A DNA stretch of 64,000 nt from assembly GCA_036345935.2 (NCBI GenBank), contig JADWOT020000005.1:1488001-1552000 (forward strand). The letters run 5' to 3'. The stretch comes from Taenia hydatigena (Eukaryota; Platyhelminthes; Cestoda; Cyclophyllidea; Taeniidae). Made by a program: the position numbers and the translations under genes. A model generated the notes under the pieces. It was not told the origin of the DNA. It did not search any database and saw only the letters and a program-made list of their open reading frames with translations. This document shows positions 48,300 through 59,600 of the stretch, one piece after another (position 1 is the first letter of the stretch; every line of letters starts with the position of its first letter).

Positions 48300-48660
48300 T
48301 TATCCAAATGCCCCAGTCGACAGCTCATTTACTGCCCTTCTCTCTTCCTTGTTTATCGCCCGCTTCCCCTCCACTCTCCTACATCCTTCAGTAAGTTCGC
48401 ATTCTTCCACACCCTCCTTCATTCCTTCCTCCTGGTCGCTATGCAAACGCCCTTTTTACTCATGGGGACATGCACCACCCTCTAGAATCTTGGTCTCTTC
48501 CTCCTTCTCTTCTCCGATCCTAATGAGCCACACGACTGAGGAGGCGTCTTCACTCAGGCTGCTGTCGTTACCTTTAATCCCAATCCCTCTGACTGATCCA
48601 CCGACTAATGATTCGAATCTCTGACCTACAATTGAAGTGATTGATTGACTGAATAACTTG
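48300..48660. other. Pyrimidine-rich tract region
   Basis: The plus strand is strongly enriched in C and T (many TCCTT, CCTCC and TTCCTC runs). A 142-codon frame (48,196-48,624) crosses it and is Ser/Pro-rich for that reason; I do not regard it as a gene. 48,661-49,800 shows nothing I recognise. Confidence 0.5.
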
Positions 48661-49808
48661 GTGATACACTCATCCCCTTACTCCTTTGCTTTCGTTTAGA
48701 CTGCTCCTTTGCTTGATTGATTGCCAATACAATGATTCTGTGTTATAATCTGCAGTTGCAATAAAGTGCTGAGGGCAGGGAGGGAGGGGGTTGACCTGGT
48801 CCGAGGAAGAAGCGAGGCCACAGCACTGGCACCCAGATGCCCACCAATTTGGCACCCTCCTTTAACCCGCCCGTCAATCAAGGTGGCAGCGCAATATCGC
48901 AGGCATAGATGCAGTAATCCTCCTTCCCTCCCTCCTTGATTGCCTGGATTTCCAGTGGCTGGCGCTGCTGGCTCGCGGATGTTTTTATTTCACCACACAC
49001 AATTTCTAATGGCTCACGCCGACACACATTCGACACATTTTTAATCCATTCCCAAGGCTAAGTAGTAGCCACGTCACCTCCTAACAATTCATGATACACT
49101 CAGCAGTGGACAACTTACTCCAAGATGCACCCGCTATCTCTGCCTACAATCAACTGCAACCCAACAAAATAAAACAGTTCAGTACACGTTGGAGCAAAAT
49201 ATGCCGCAGCTGTCACGCAGTCGCACAAATGAGCTACGGCCAAAAGTTCTTCAGATCACAATAGAACATCTCCATTACCACCGCATACACATCCACTACA
49301 ACGCCCGCAGTCTTTCCTTACCCCCAAGAAGGTAAAAGGAGACACAATATTTGGGCAAAATGCACATCTATTCCACACACCGACAACCCACCCAGCAAAG
49401 GCACAACAGGGGGGAAAATACGCGGCCCCACCACTAACACCCGTCAATTGACAAACTACCGATGCATTACATAGCCCGCCTCTCCCCCTCCAGCGCCATC
49501 CTCCGTGCTCTTCTTCGTAATTTTGCCGCATCTGCAGTCGCCTCCTCACCTCCTATGGCTGAAACGCACTCCGTAGGGGATGATGGGGATACGCTGACCA
49601 CCACACCTAAAAGCAAAAGTCACATCTCCGTCAACGTTAAGACCTCAAGGCCACGGTATCGGGAGAACAACTAAGACCTCATGTGGTTACCAGTCTGAAA
49701 TCTACTGTCGCATGGCAACCATGCGATGACAAGCTTAACTACTTGCATTGGGCAGAGGCAACACTCAGTACCATCAACCGACAGATGGACGTCAGACAAC
49801 ACAAACAT

Positions 49809-49823
49809 ACACACACACACACA
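49809..49823. repeat. (AC)n microsatellite
   Basis: Fifteen bases of alternating A and C. Confidence 0.85.
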
Positions 49824-50411
49824 AATCGCAAGATTACACAATTTGATGAGGGAATAAACGGCATATTAGAATCTGCGGACGCGGGTGCAGCATCAAGTCA
49901 TCGAGCATTTACCGTTTCTCCTACGAATTAATCGCACTTTGGCAAGATGCCACCCCACTCACTGCAACACTCACACATGTAGACGTCATTAAAAACGCCT
50001 CTTTGAGCAAGTTATGCATACGTGAGAGCTTGTCGATAACTTGCGTCGAATGACTTCACCTATTGTTAAAGGCGACAGAACATGAACACCCTAATTTAAA
50101 CAAACCGATGACAGCATCAAGTTCAACCTATGCAGCATACTATCTCATGGGGAGGTACTTACCAGACTACCACTCGCCACTCGGTTCGGTCCCGCGCGGC
50201 ACCAAAACACTGCATCCAGTCTTTCACAAGTCCTCCAAGCACAAAGCCACGCTGCTTATATCCTGTGTGAACAAATGCTCCACATTGAGCAGGGGCGTTT
50301 CAGTAGGGTCGATTGGTCGAATGATCGCAGCACCACATCTGTCGACAACGACGACCAGTTTAAGCCAGTAGTCCTCATTATGCTAGATAAGAAAAGATTG
50401 AGAAAGTGTCA

Positions 50412-50432
50412 ACGACGACGACGACGACGACG
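50412..50432. repeat. (ACG)n trinucleotide repeat
   Basis: Seven consecutive ACG units. Just upstream, GTAGTCCTCATTATGCT and AAGAAAAGATTGAGAAA resemble the sequence at about 9,189-9,225, a short dispersed similarity. Confidence 0.85.
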
Positions 50433-52756
50433 AGCTCAAGGGCGCTTGATGCGGTCCCAGTGGACTGCCATGGTTTGGCTTCTACAGCCACATCCTCCTT
50501 TGCTAATGCCACCGTCACCAACGATGTATGTTGATGGATGGGTCACATAACCAACTTGAGGGCCTGACTGGTCAAATACAATAGTACTGCGATAACAATT
50601 TTTGCGCGCAAAACTATCACCTTTTACTGTGCACTCATGTCTCCATGCTTACCACGAAATGCCCCAGGGGATAAAATCCCTCCTGCCGTACCTCGAGCCC
50701 ACAACAACTTCAGCACCATGTAGAGCCAAATGATTGGTAGGCTTTCCCCACTGTTCCCAACAAATCAGACCTCACCCGCCATAATCCCTCCTTATCGAAG
50801 TAACCCACTATCCAACTAACCGTTAGAACAGCTTCAACTGCTCCCCTTCACAACTGTTAGGCGTAACAAACAAACGTGAAATAATGTTCTCTCTAGACAG
50901 CAAAAACTTGTCCGAGTCCAATTTCCGATTCTCATTCAGTAAAAAAATCTGCTATATGCGTTCCCACATACGCATATGCGTGAACACAACTACAAACAAG
51001 TAAATTCCATGCATTGCAAATACATGAACCAGGAAATGCCATCAGACACTTGTGTGCAATAAAAGGATAGGTAAATAGAAAGATAAAAAGGCATACATTT
51101 TGAAATGGAAAACAAACCTAAGTCCACGAAAAGGACCTAGATTAGATTCTAAAATAGCCCTGCATCACTCCTCCCCATTCCCACCTTTTCAGTACTGCCC
51201 CAATCACCATCGCAATTCACCAGCCCTCCTCAACGCGATAATAAGCTTGCCTTCCAACTCAACACTATCCTCACCTTTATCTCGTCTGTTTAGCCTGAGG
51301 TCCTGCGATCATCCAATGCTCGAGCCAAAAGGGATGACACCTCTCGCCATGCCATCAAGGGCGCCGGCATCGTCCATGACGAGACCCACACAGCAGGTAA
51401 AAGGAGACGGTCCTGCAAATAGCGCAAAAACCTTGCATTGTCTACCATTCCGCAGGTTCATCACATAATGCTTCACGACCATGGCAAGTTCGCAGCACCT
51501 GCGAAGCAAAACAGCCAACAAATGACACGGCCGATATGCGACCATAGGCACAAATGATGTCTTAAAAACCGAACATTTAAGACCGCTACAATGTGAAGTC
51601 CACGGAGCGATGCAAAAGTTTCCAAGCAGTGCTGCGGACCTCTGAGTAGCCGCCCTTTTGCTTATGGGTCTGCCTCAACACCAACTCATGTCGGAGGCAA
51701 ACTTACGACTAAGCAATTCCTGAGGCCCAACACAGCAAGTTCCACCAAGATAACATCAACACAGAACCGTGGTGCTGAAGTCAAGGAACAATCAAACCTC
51801 GAAATGTTCCTCATGCTCAATATGGTTCTTACCAATGCGCATGTTAGAGTCACGAAACCAACGCACCCATTACCCCACATGAAACGCGAAGGGACCCACA
51901 GTCAAGCGGTAAAATGCATGTTGATACACAGAAAAAGCGCGTCAAATCAATCACTGCACAAGGACGTAGTGACCTATGAAATGCAACTCAATCTTACCTG
52001 AGAAATGCATTGAGCAATAGTGAGGGCGAGATTCGCATCCGGTGTTGCTAGGTAATAGCTCCGTGCTTAGCAGATAATGTCGCACTAAAAACACGCATTC
52101 CTGCACAATGAGAGGCCAATACCATCATGCATAACAACTAAAGTCCAATTGGTATGAAAATTTCCTAGTTTTATACGAATGAAGTCCACTGCAGCTAAAA
52201 TTCAAGCCCACCTGCGAATAGCAAACACTTCGCGCGGAAATGGAAGTCCAAGCCGACCGCGCAAATCCGGCTCGGCATAACAAATGAGTACAATTTGGCT
52301 TTATCTTTAGAAAGCAAAATTAGGCCCTACGACTGCCTACTTTGCTTCTTAAATAAAAATATAACAAAGACAATGTTGAAAATCTAACAATGTGCTATCA
52401 GAAAAGAGTGAATAAAAATAGAACAACTAAAATGTTATTTTCAAACTGCAGAAGGCATAAAATGCACAACGTAGATAAAAAAGCACCTCTCTTGGTAACG
52501 ATCCATTGCGATCACGTAGTTAGTGCTCCTCCGTCACTTTTAGGTGCTTCGATTGTCAACGGCGTGCAATGTAGTGGAAAATTAATATGGATGGGCATAT
52601 AAATGGCTTGCGTGTGAATGAATCATGCGATGGTGAAGCTGTGTAACACCGAAGCTAGATAAGTGTCAGTCTGATCCAGAAGAATCAGGGACGAATCGGT
52701 CGTTGCATAATCAGTGGGTATATTAAGAAGGATAGGCGAACAGATGGGCGTTGTGA
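50433..52756. other. No supported gene
   Basis: Overlapping frames at 51,100-51,551 on both strands (122 and 80 codons) were examined. The minus-strand reading ends GLVMDDAGALDGMARGVIPF, which looks ordered but matches nothing I can name. The rest is AT-rich without features. Confidence 0.5.
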
Positions 52757-52950
52757 TGCTTTGTTTCTTTGAACTACCGCTTTTGGTCAGGACCACAGGG
52801 ATGGCCGCGTTGCCCAAGCTGCGTAGGCTGACTTCTATGCTATTTTGGCAGCTCTGTTCCCTCTGATCGCTGAATATGTATATATATTCTACCCTAGTAT
52901 TCTGCCTTCTTTTGCCTTCAGAGGAGCCTCGTGACGCTACAGGCATGTGC
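52757..52950 (+). repeat. Dispersed repeat R1, copy 2
   Basis: Direct match to 53-250 at roughly 75%. It ends about 230 bases before the LTR element; I see no link between the two. Confidence 0.6.
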
Positions 52951-53181
52951 GAGATAAATGTGCTTTTGATGGATGCCAAATGGTGGATTTTCGCTACTCC
53001 TCGTTTTCTTTGTGATTGTCAACGCAAAGTTTGAAGTTATGTCATGCTTAAATGACTTGAAGGTCGATCGGACATGGTAGCAGATGCAGTGACAACGTTG
53101 ACGCAAACAAGGTTGGCGACGTACAAAATCTCCAAGGGGGAGCAAAGACTACTGTAATACTTATATTCTTTAAGTGCGCTT

Positions 53182-53379
53182 TGTAGGCCAGAGACGGGAG
53201 AACAATTTGAATCGGGTGGGGGTGGCGCGGCGACCCACAAGAGCGTGATCCATCCCCGTCCTAAATTCTCGTACTAGACCTCGCTGTACAATTTTCTGCC
53301 CCCCGTAACAAAGATGTCGAAGCGTGTTCTGACTTATAATAACAAGGGTGACCAGAAGAAAGAAGAGGAACCCTCTACA
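53182..53379 (+). repeat. 5' long terminal repeat
   Basis: 198 bp, TGTAG...CTACA. It contains an ATG (53,314) from which an open frame passes through the LTR end and primer site into gag; this start is unlikely to be the native gag start. Confidence 0.85.
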
Positions 53380-53380
53380 C

Positions 53381-53391
53381 TGGTGGCAGCG
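53381..53391 (+). promoter_or_regulatory. Primer binding site, tRNA-Leu type
   Basis: TGGTGGCAGCG begins one base after the LTR. Its complement is CGCTGCCACCA, the acceptor end typical of leucine tRNAs including the CCA tail. It is absent after the second LTR, as expected. Confidence 0.75.
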
Positions 53392-53910
53392 TTGGTAGAC
53401 CTCTCTCATTTCAAGGAAGGAATGAATTTTGGGAACTGGATGGAAACCGTTAGGTTTAACATCCACTCGTACCCTCAGCGTCAGAGGATTCCGCTGATTC
53501 TGCACACTCTCCCTCAAGAGCTTTTCTCTGCAGCGATTGATGCCAGAGTCTCACCTGACTCCGATCTTGACCAGTGCTGCGAGATACTGGCCCAACTCGT
53601 TATCGACTAGTGAGAGGAGTCGCTAGCTAGGGAGTTTTCCTTCCGTGACCAAAAATCAGGCGAAAACGGTGAGGAATACGCGGGAGTCATGCAAATCTTT
53701 TCCAAACGGGCCTTCAGAGGCTGCCCACTTAAAAAGGTGAAGAGATGGGTGGCTGTTCAATTCAAAGCCGGAGTCCGACCTCCGTCCATCGCAGCGAATC
53801 TCCAGGCCATGAAGATCAGCAATCTTAGCCAGTTGGTTGATGTCCAACCGCTGACCGAATTCCACACGTCCACGTTGGACTCCGCCGCCCCGTATCTCAT
53901 AAGCAGGTGA
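53392..53910 (+). pseudogene. gag remnant of the LTR element
   Basis: The frame resembles retrotransposon gag (Ty3/gypsy capsid region), which packages element RNA. Supporting segments are EGMNFGNWMETVRFNI near the start, where the family has a short motif around a conserved Trp, and REFSFRDQKSGENGEEYAG, matching the family pattern of F..R.Q..GE....Y. Two adjacent stop codons (TAG TGA, 53,608-53,613) interrupt it in the same frame, and it ends at 53,908-53,910. No zinc knuckle or pol follows. Confidence 0.75.
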
Positions 53911-54074
53911 GCAGCAGTTTCCTCCTTTACTCAGGAGCCGCAAATTCATTAGGGAATCCCCAAGCGTTCCCAGATCTCCGCAATAAGTTTCGCATTGGTC
54001 CCTTCTCTGCAAAACTTCTCTCAGCAGAAGGGAGAAAGATGAAGGTGAAAAAGGAGACGTTGCTAAAGTGTCAC

Positions 54075-54272
54075 TGTAGGCCAGAGACGGGAAAACAATT
54101 TGAATCGGGTGGGGGGCGGCGCGGCGACCCACAAGAGCTTGATCCATCCCCGTCCTAAATTCTCGTACTAGGCCCCGCTGTCCAATTTTCTCCCCTTATA
54201 ACAAAGATGTCGAAGCATATTCTGACTTCGAATAACAAGGGCGACCAGAAGAAAGAGGAGGAACCCTCTACA
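54075..54272 (+). repeat. 3' long terminal repeat
   Basis: 198 bp, about 91% identical to the 5' copy. The bases before the two LTRs also look alike (TTAAGTG and CTAAAGTG), which may be chance. Confidence 0.85.
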
Positions 54273-56064
54273 ACTACTGTTTTCATTTCACTTACAAGTA
54301 GTTGCAACGGCAACAACTATAAAAATGGGAAAGAAGTCCAAAAAATCCTACAAAGGTAGGCGAGACATTGATGCCTAGTTGTGGGCAACTAAGCAGCCAT
54401 CATCGTAGAGGCTACTAAAGCCTATTCCGTTATGCTGCCTGCTTACAGACAGTATTACTCAATAAACCAGACATCCTGTGCTTCCTTTTGTGGCAGACTG
54501 AAGATGGTCCAAGCCACAAAATCAAAAAACATCAGATGACAGCGATTGCAATCAGGGTTACTTTGGTGCTTTTTCAGCGCGAGCCTGTCGGTGGAGCAAA
54601 CTGTTAAATAGAACTCAGCTGAAGGTGATGTTGTGTTCCTTGAGAACGCCTAGTCTAGCAGATGCACGACAGTGCATTAAAGACTGCCCTCTTTGGCTTC
54701 TTTTAGTCTAGACTTTGAAAAGGAGACCAAAATGCTTCGAGCCACGTAGATCAAGGCAAAATCGTGTAGGATGAGGCCTTCCCATGAGAGCTAGCACTTC
54801 GGAGCAAGCGTTTTGACACCGAGAAAGACGCTACTGTGCAGTAGTTTTCAGGCCCTTAATTAGTTGTTGCCTACACAAGCGATTGCTTAGTACAATGCAT
54901 AACTTACTCACCTAGTCGTCGTGTTCATACCTTCCCAATGTTAAGGAATCATTGTGTTCAGCAAGGGTGACAAAACTTCAGTGTGTTCAAGGCTTCTTTT
55001 CCTTGTTTTGACTTGATTTTCCCGTCTGTCATTGATTTGCCACTGCACTGCAGATGGATGGACGGAATAAAATGATTCAATTTCTAGGGTCATTGCTGCT
55101 TTACATGGGTGGCTAATTTCCGCCACTTCCCTGGGAGGCGAAACATCAAGAAATGGCAGGCATTTTTGTACCCACTGCCTGATCTCTATATGGCAAATTT
55201 TGCAGCTAACGTTGTTGGCTAGAACCTTCCAAGGTCTGGAACCAATGCAATCTATACATTAACAAGAGACTGGTAAAAGTTTCATACTAAATCAAACGCA
55301 AATTTTACTGGTTACATGCAGAGATGTTGGTCTCTACTGCTTGCGATAATTTTGGGCAAATGATGTAATTAACGCGAGCATCCATTTGTGCCACGCTTTT
55401 TGGTTACTTTGACAATCACGCAAACAAGTGCGGAAGGCACAAAAGTACAGCACTCTGAGCGAGGCATTTTCACCAAATGGTCAATGCTCACGACCAAACT
55501 TCATCATTCAACTTTTCGCCTATCGACCACATTTATCAAATTTCCATGTTGGAGGTCACTTCTCTAAACTCAAACGAGCGGCATTAGTCTAGTTGAGAGA
55601 CGAAGTTGACGAATTTTTCCACCATTTTCGTACCCTTCGATTCACTCCGAATGGTTTAACGCAGATGTAACGGAGAGGTTTCGATGCTAGTACAGATGAT
55701 GCACCCACAATCTCGGCACCTGCCATGCCTCGAGAATGGCGACAAATTACTTCCAAATGCATTTTTCTTATTTGACGAAAGGTAAAGCCGCAAATGTGGA
55801 AATTCTATTGACTTCAAAAATGATTGAAGCAGACGTAATTATCAATCGGTCCACTCACATTCATAGTTGAGCCTTAAGTAGACTGCGGCACCATAGCTAA
55901 CTACTAATGCAGCACTGAACGCGTGCGATTTGGCCTTTTGTTTTTTCTATCTGGAAGATCGTCGATGTTTGTGTGCCCTGAGGACAGCGGTCCTACGAGA
56001 ACCTTAGCAGTAGGTCACCTACAATCCAAGTGGCTTCTCCTCAAAAGGGATGCTAGGAATGTGA
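54273..56064. other. No supported gene
   Basis: Only short frames are present, the largest 61 codons on the minus strand at 54,941. No repeat partner in the window. Confidence 0.5.
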
Positions 56065-56624
56065 CTAAATGAACAGCACTCTGAAAGCTGCTTGCTCCAA
56101 GGTGCGTTGATTAGCAGTTGGGAAAAGACACCTTGGCACACTATCGCCATCATCCACTAGGCTTCGCTTCAGTCCATTAGTCCTAGTGACTGAAATATGG
56201 TAGCTTTCACCTATGTCTTGTAGTATTTTGATCTTCTTTTCAACCTTCTCGACCGAAGACGGAAGGAGCATGTGCCGGGCTGAGTATGCGCATAACACAT
56301 GCAGCAGCCAGTTTGACAAAGTGCGATTTGACAATTTGCGGCGGGAAAAGACCCATGCAAAAGACCAACGAGGTATTCCTGAATGCAAACTGCCATTCGG
56401 CATTGTGTGGTTCTGCGGCTTGGATCATTTTCAGCGAACCACAGCAAGATCAGAATGTCTGGGTAAGAGAGCAGATTTCGCAGCTTTTTCAGTTAAAGCG
56501 ATATAACTGTCCAAAACAAATAGCAGTACATCCCACTGACCTTTGTGTTGTGTTGAAGACGTTTGTCCTCACTTTTTATGACTGTTATCGTTACAGCCAC
56601 GAGGGAGTGGAGACGAAGGCCTAG
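56065..56624. other. Cluster of overlapping open frames, unidentified
   Basis: Between about 56,210 and 56,450 most reading frames are open: plus-strand frames at 56,213-56,506 (97 codons) and 56,286-56,624 (112 codons), and minus-strand frames at 56,065-56,403 (112 codons), 56,211-56,447 and 56,240-56,428. None matches a family I know. The minus 112-codon frame has a helix-like stretch (SVEKVEKKIKILQDIGESY). At most one could be real. Confidence 0.25.
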
Positions 56625-59600
56625 TCAGTGTCGACACCGTGACTGCTTCTCCTAGCGTGCAAAATCGACTTTCAGCTCAGTTAAAAATGACAAGTCTAGA
56701 AGGCCTCTTCCCCTTTGTGTTGACAATCCTAGAATGAATTAGAGGTGGCAATAATCGATTGCTCGATTTTATGCATCCGTTGACAACAAATTTATCCCGA
56801 GCGCATCCGTCTTTCCACCTCTTCTTCCCAATCCATCTGCCAAGTTGCAATGAATCATTGACACCTGATTTTCGTCAATAACGCCTACACTTTCAGCTGT
56901 GGCACCACGCACCTCCTCTACCATGTGATTTACTTGCATATGCCACCTGCATGACACTCTATACAGCAATTCTCAGCATCGCTCACGCCGTCAATCAAAG
57001 CCATTGTCAAGTGACAGTGAGTTTGTGACACTTTTGATGTCATAGTAAAGGAGTCAGGATAGAACAGTCGAGTAGTAGTAGGACACACGGCTTCTCGAAG
57101 CAATTTTCGAGCAGCATGTGCATCGTTGGTGCAAGCAGCTTTCCATTGCACCGTCCCGCTCTCATTGGCATGAATCGCAGCTTAGTTGTCTACACTTTAC
57201 TGACGTTTCTTCGAATTGAAGATTCAACTCATATGCTTCAAAAACTGGTAGACTCATTTAATGTTTGTTGATAAATAATGAACTGCAATAAAGGTGTTTG
57301 AGGAGTAAACTGTAGGGATTTTACATCTTAATGCCCTAGCAAAATATGCCAATCTGCATGCCATAATATTACATCATTGCCTTCTGCTTGTCCAATTTGT
57401 CTGATTGCTAGCTTTGTTATGTTTAAATTGGTTGAATGTGTTCACGTAAGCCCAAAAGCACACAAGGACTAGATGCGAGAGCATTAGAGACAAACAACGA
57501 ACTGTCTTTTTTACAAAATAATGCATACAACATGCGTTAGAGGTTAGTTAGTCTAAAAATATTCGGGCGGAATCAATGCGTCAGTTTAGGTTAAGTGTTT
57601 CAGTTAGGCATTTAAGAAAAACGTAGAATCAAGTGGTTCCATTTTAATGCAGTGCCCTCCATAGTGTTGCGAATTTCAAAACATAACCAAATTTACCCTG
57701 ATTCTCTTGCCAAATCCATGAGGCGAAAGTGTTTATCAAGATTAGGACCTAATGACTTTCATCTTACATGTCTGGGCGGAGTGAGAAAGACGGGACCACT
57801 TGCATGCTGACAACTTGGTAAAGGTGAGGGATAAAGGGTCCGCCGGAGCTAATCAGGAATCCAAACCCAAAGTCCGGTAGAAATGTTCTTTCTCCAGGCT
57901 AAACATAATAAAATGCACATGAACTTGCTCCTTTAACCGGTAAGTGAGTTAGCAATTGTGAGGTTTGTCTTCAGTTTGAAATCCCTTTCAGATGACCATT
58001 TGACCACAGTAATTAAAGTCGCATAATATTTTTCCCACATGCTTAGGCGAGAATTCTAATGCTGCACTGCCTTAACAGGTTGATGTACTTAGGAGGATTG
58101 CCACTTCAGGCGTTATAGGCGCATATACATATGCATATAGTGGTTTGTTGGGTGGAACCATGATTTGCGTTTGTAAGGTCCATGGAGTGAATGATAGGCC
58201 TTTATTAAAAGAAACTCAGATCGTTCTTATTTAGTTGTCAGTGCTTCACTTGCCCTCTCCAGTCAAATCCATATCAGATTTGTATTTACTAACATGCAAT
58301 TGACTTGCCTAATTAACGCTAGCCTTTATGAGTCTGGTAATACACTGTAACCCTTGAATTGGGCTTTTTTCACACACATTTGGTCTCAGCGATTTCGACA
58401 CCCTTGCTCTTGCAGTGTAATTCGTTTGTTTGTGCGCACAAAGTGCGTGGCAGTGCGCTTGACAGGTGGAATAGTGCAAATCCCCACCCACCCGCTAGCA
58501 TCTGAATACAAATGGGGATATTTCTAACCGCGCCTACTCTATGGTCAAATATCTAATTTCCTTCATGGCCACACCTCTCTTGTCTGCTAGGGACCCGGGA
58601 CTGGTAAGTGCAATGCATTTTGGAAGGCCTCTCCGATCAGCAGGAAAGTGTTTCTTTACTGATTTCCGGAAGAATACAACTCATAAGTCAAATACATATT
58701 TTAGGAAAAAAGCAGACCAACAACTTCCCACCGGCCTTTGGTGGCCTAGTGATTTTAACGTGCATCTCGTTGCTGACTCATCCGCACTAATCGATCAGAG
58801 CACTTGTCCTGAAATCGTTGCGCATTGGTTAACTGGTCAAGCGATCGACGCGATGTAGGACACTCGCGCACACAAGCTCAGTTGTTGGCAGTTCATCGTC
58901 CGGCCAGGCGGCAAGTCAGAGCTTCCCCCCTAAGGAAAACTTTCCTCATCCTTTGACGGACCATTGGTTCCTATCTGCATTATGGGCGAGACCATTGTTA
59001 ATGCAACGAAAGCATTTGCGAATTTCACCCAGGCTGCAAATGAAGTAACTCAATATGCTGTATAGTAAAAGTGGTCAACTGTTGAGCTTTATTTCATCGT
59101 TAATATTTAGGTTTTTGTAACTGCATATCCAGTGTCGCGTGGGCACTCTTACTCGGTTACTTGGAGCTTACTTCGTCGTTTGTAAGTTTCTGCATCAGCA
59201 TGAGCAAAAGTTGGTTTTGTATCTCCTCATTTTCCTCTTAGTTTCTTCCTTCTCTTTCCTCCTCAGCCTTCTACTCCTCGAGCATCTCAAACTGCACAGC
59301 CATTATTTTTCGCTATCATTGGAATAGTTCGAGGTCCCTCCACTCTCCTCTCCGATGTGCATCGACGCTTTATTCAGGCACAGACATAAAGAGATAACTA
59401 AGAGCATAAATTTGTCCATTGCATCAAAATCTTCAGAGGCGAATCGTTGAATCCTTTTTCAAACTATACCTGCGTTACATTTGCGCATCTGTGCAATACT
59501 TTTATGAGCACGAATCCTTCAGCTTACATGTTGCATTGCAACCACTTGCACTGCAGTAAACGAGTACAAAGTCTGGCTACAGCAGATTAGGCTTGGCTAG

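Larger units (their letters stand above)
53182..54272 (+). mobile_element. Compact Ty3/gypsy-type LTR retrotransposon (1,091 bp, gag remnant only)
   Basis: Two direct repeats of 198 bp (53,182-53,379 and 54,075-54,272) both begin TGTAG and end CTACA, the inverted TG...CA ends expected of LTRs. They differ at about 17 positions (about 91% identity). One base after the first LTR is TGGTGGCAGCG, complementary to the 3' end of a leucine tRNA, as expected for a primer binding site. The internal part is only about 695 bp, with a broken gag frame and no reverse transcriptase, integrase or protease. A purine-rich tract (about 54,027-54,060) lies near but not next to the second LTR. The 5-bp flanks differ (CGCTT and ACTAC), so no target-site duplication survives. 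Size and structure suit a non-autonomous TRIM-like element. Confidence 0.85.

Noticed and set aside
48196..48624. 142-codon Ser/Pro-rich frame.
   Set aside because: Explained by a C/T-rich tract; low-complexity composition with no motif.
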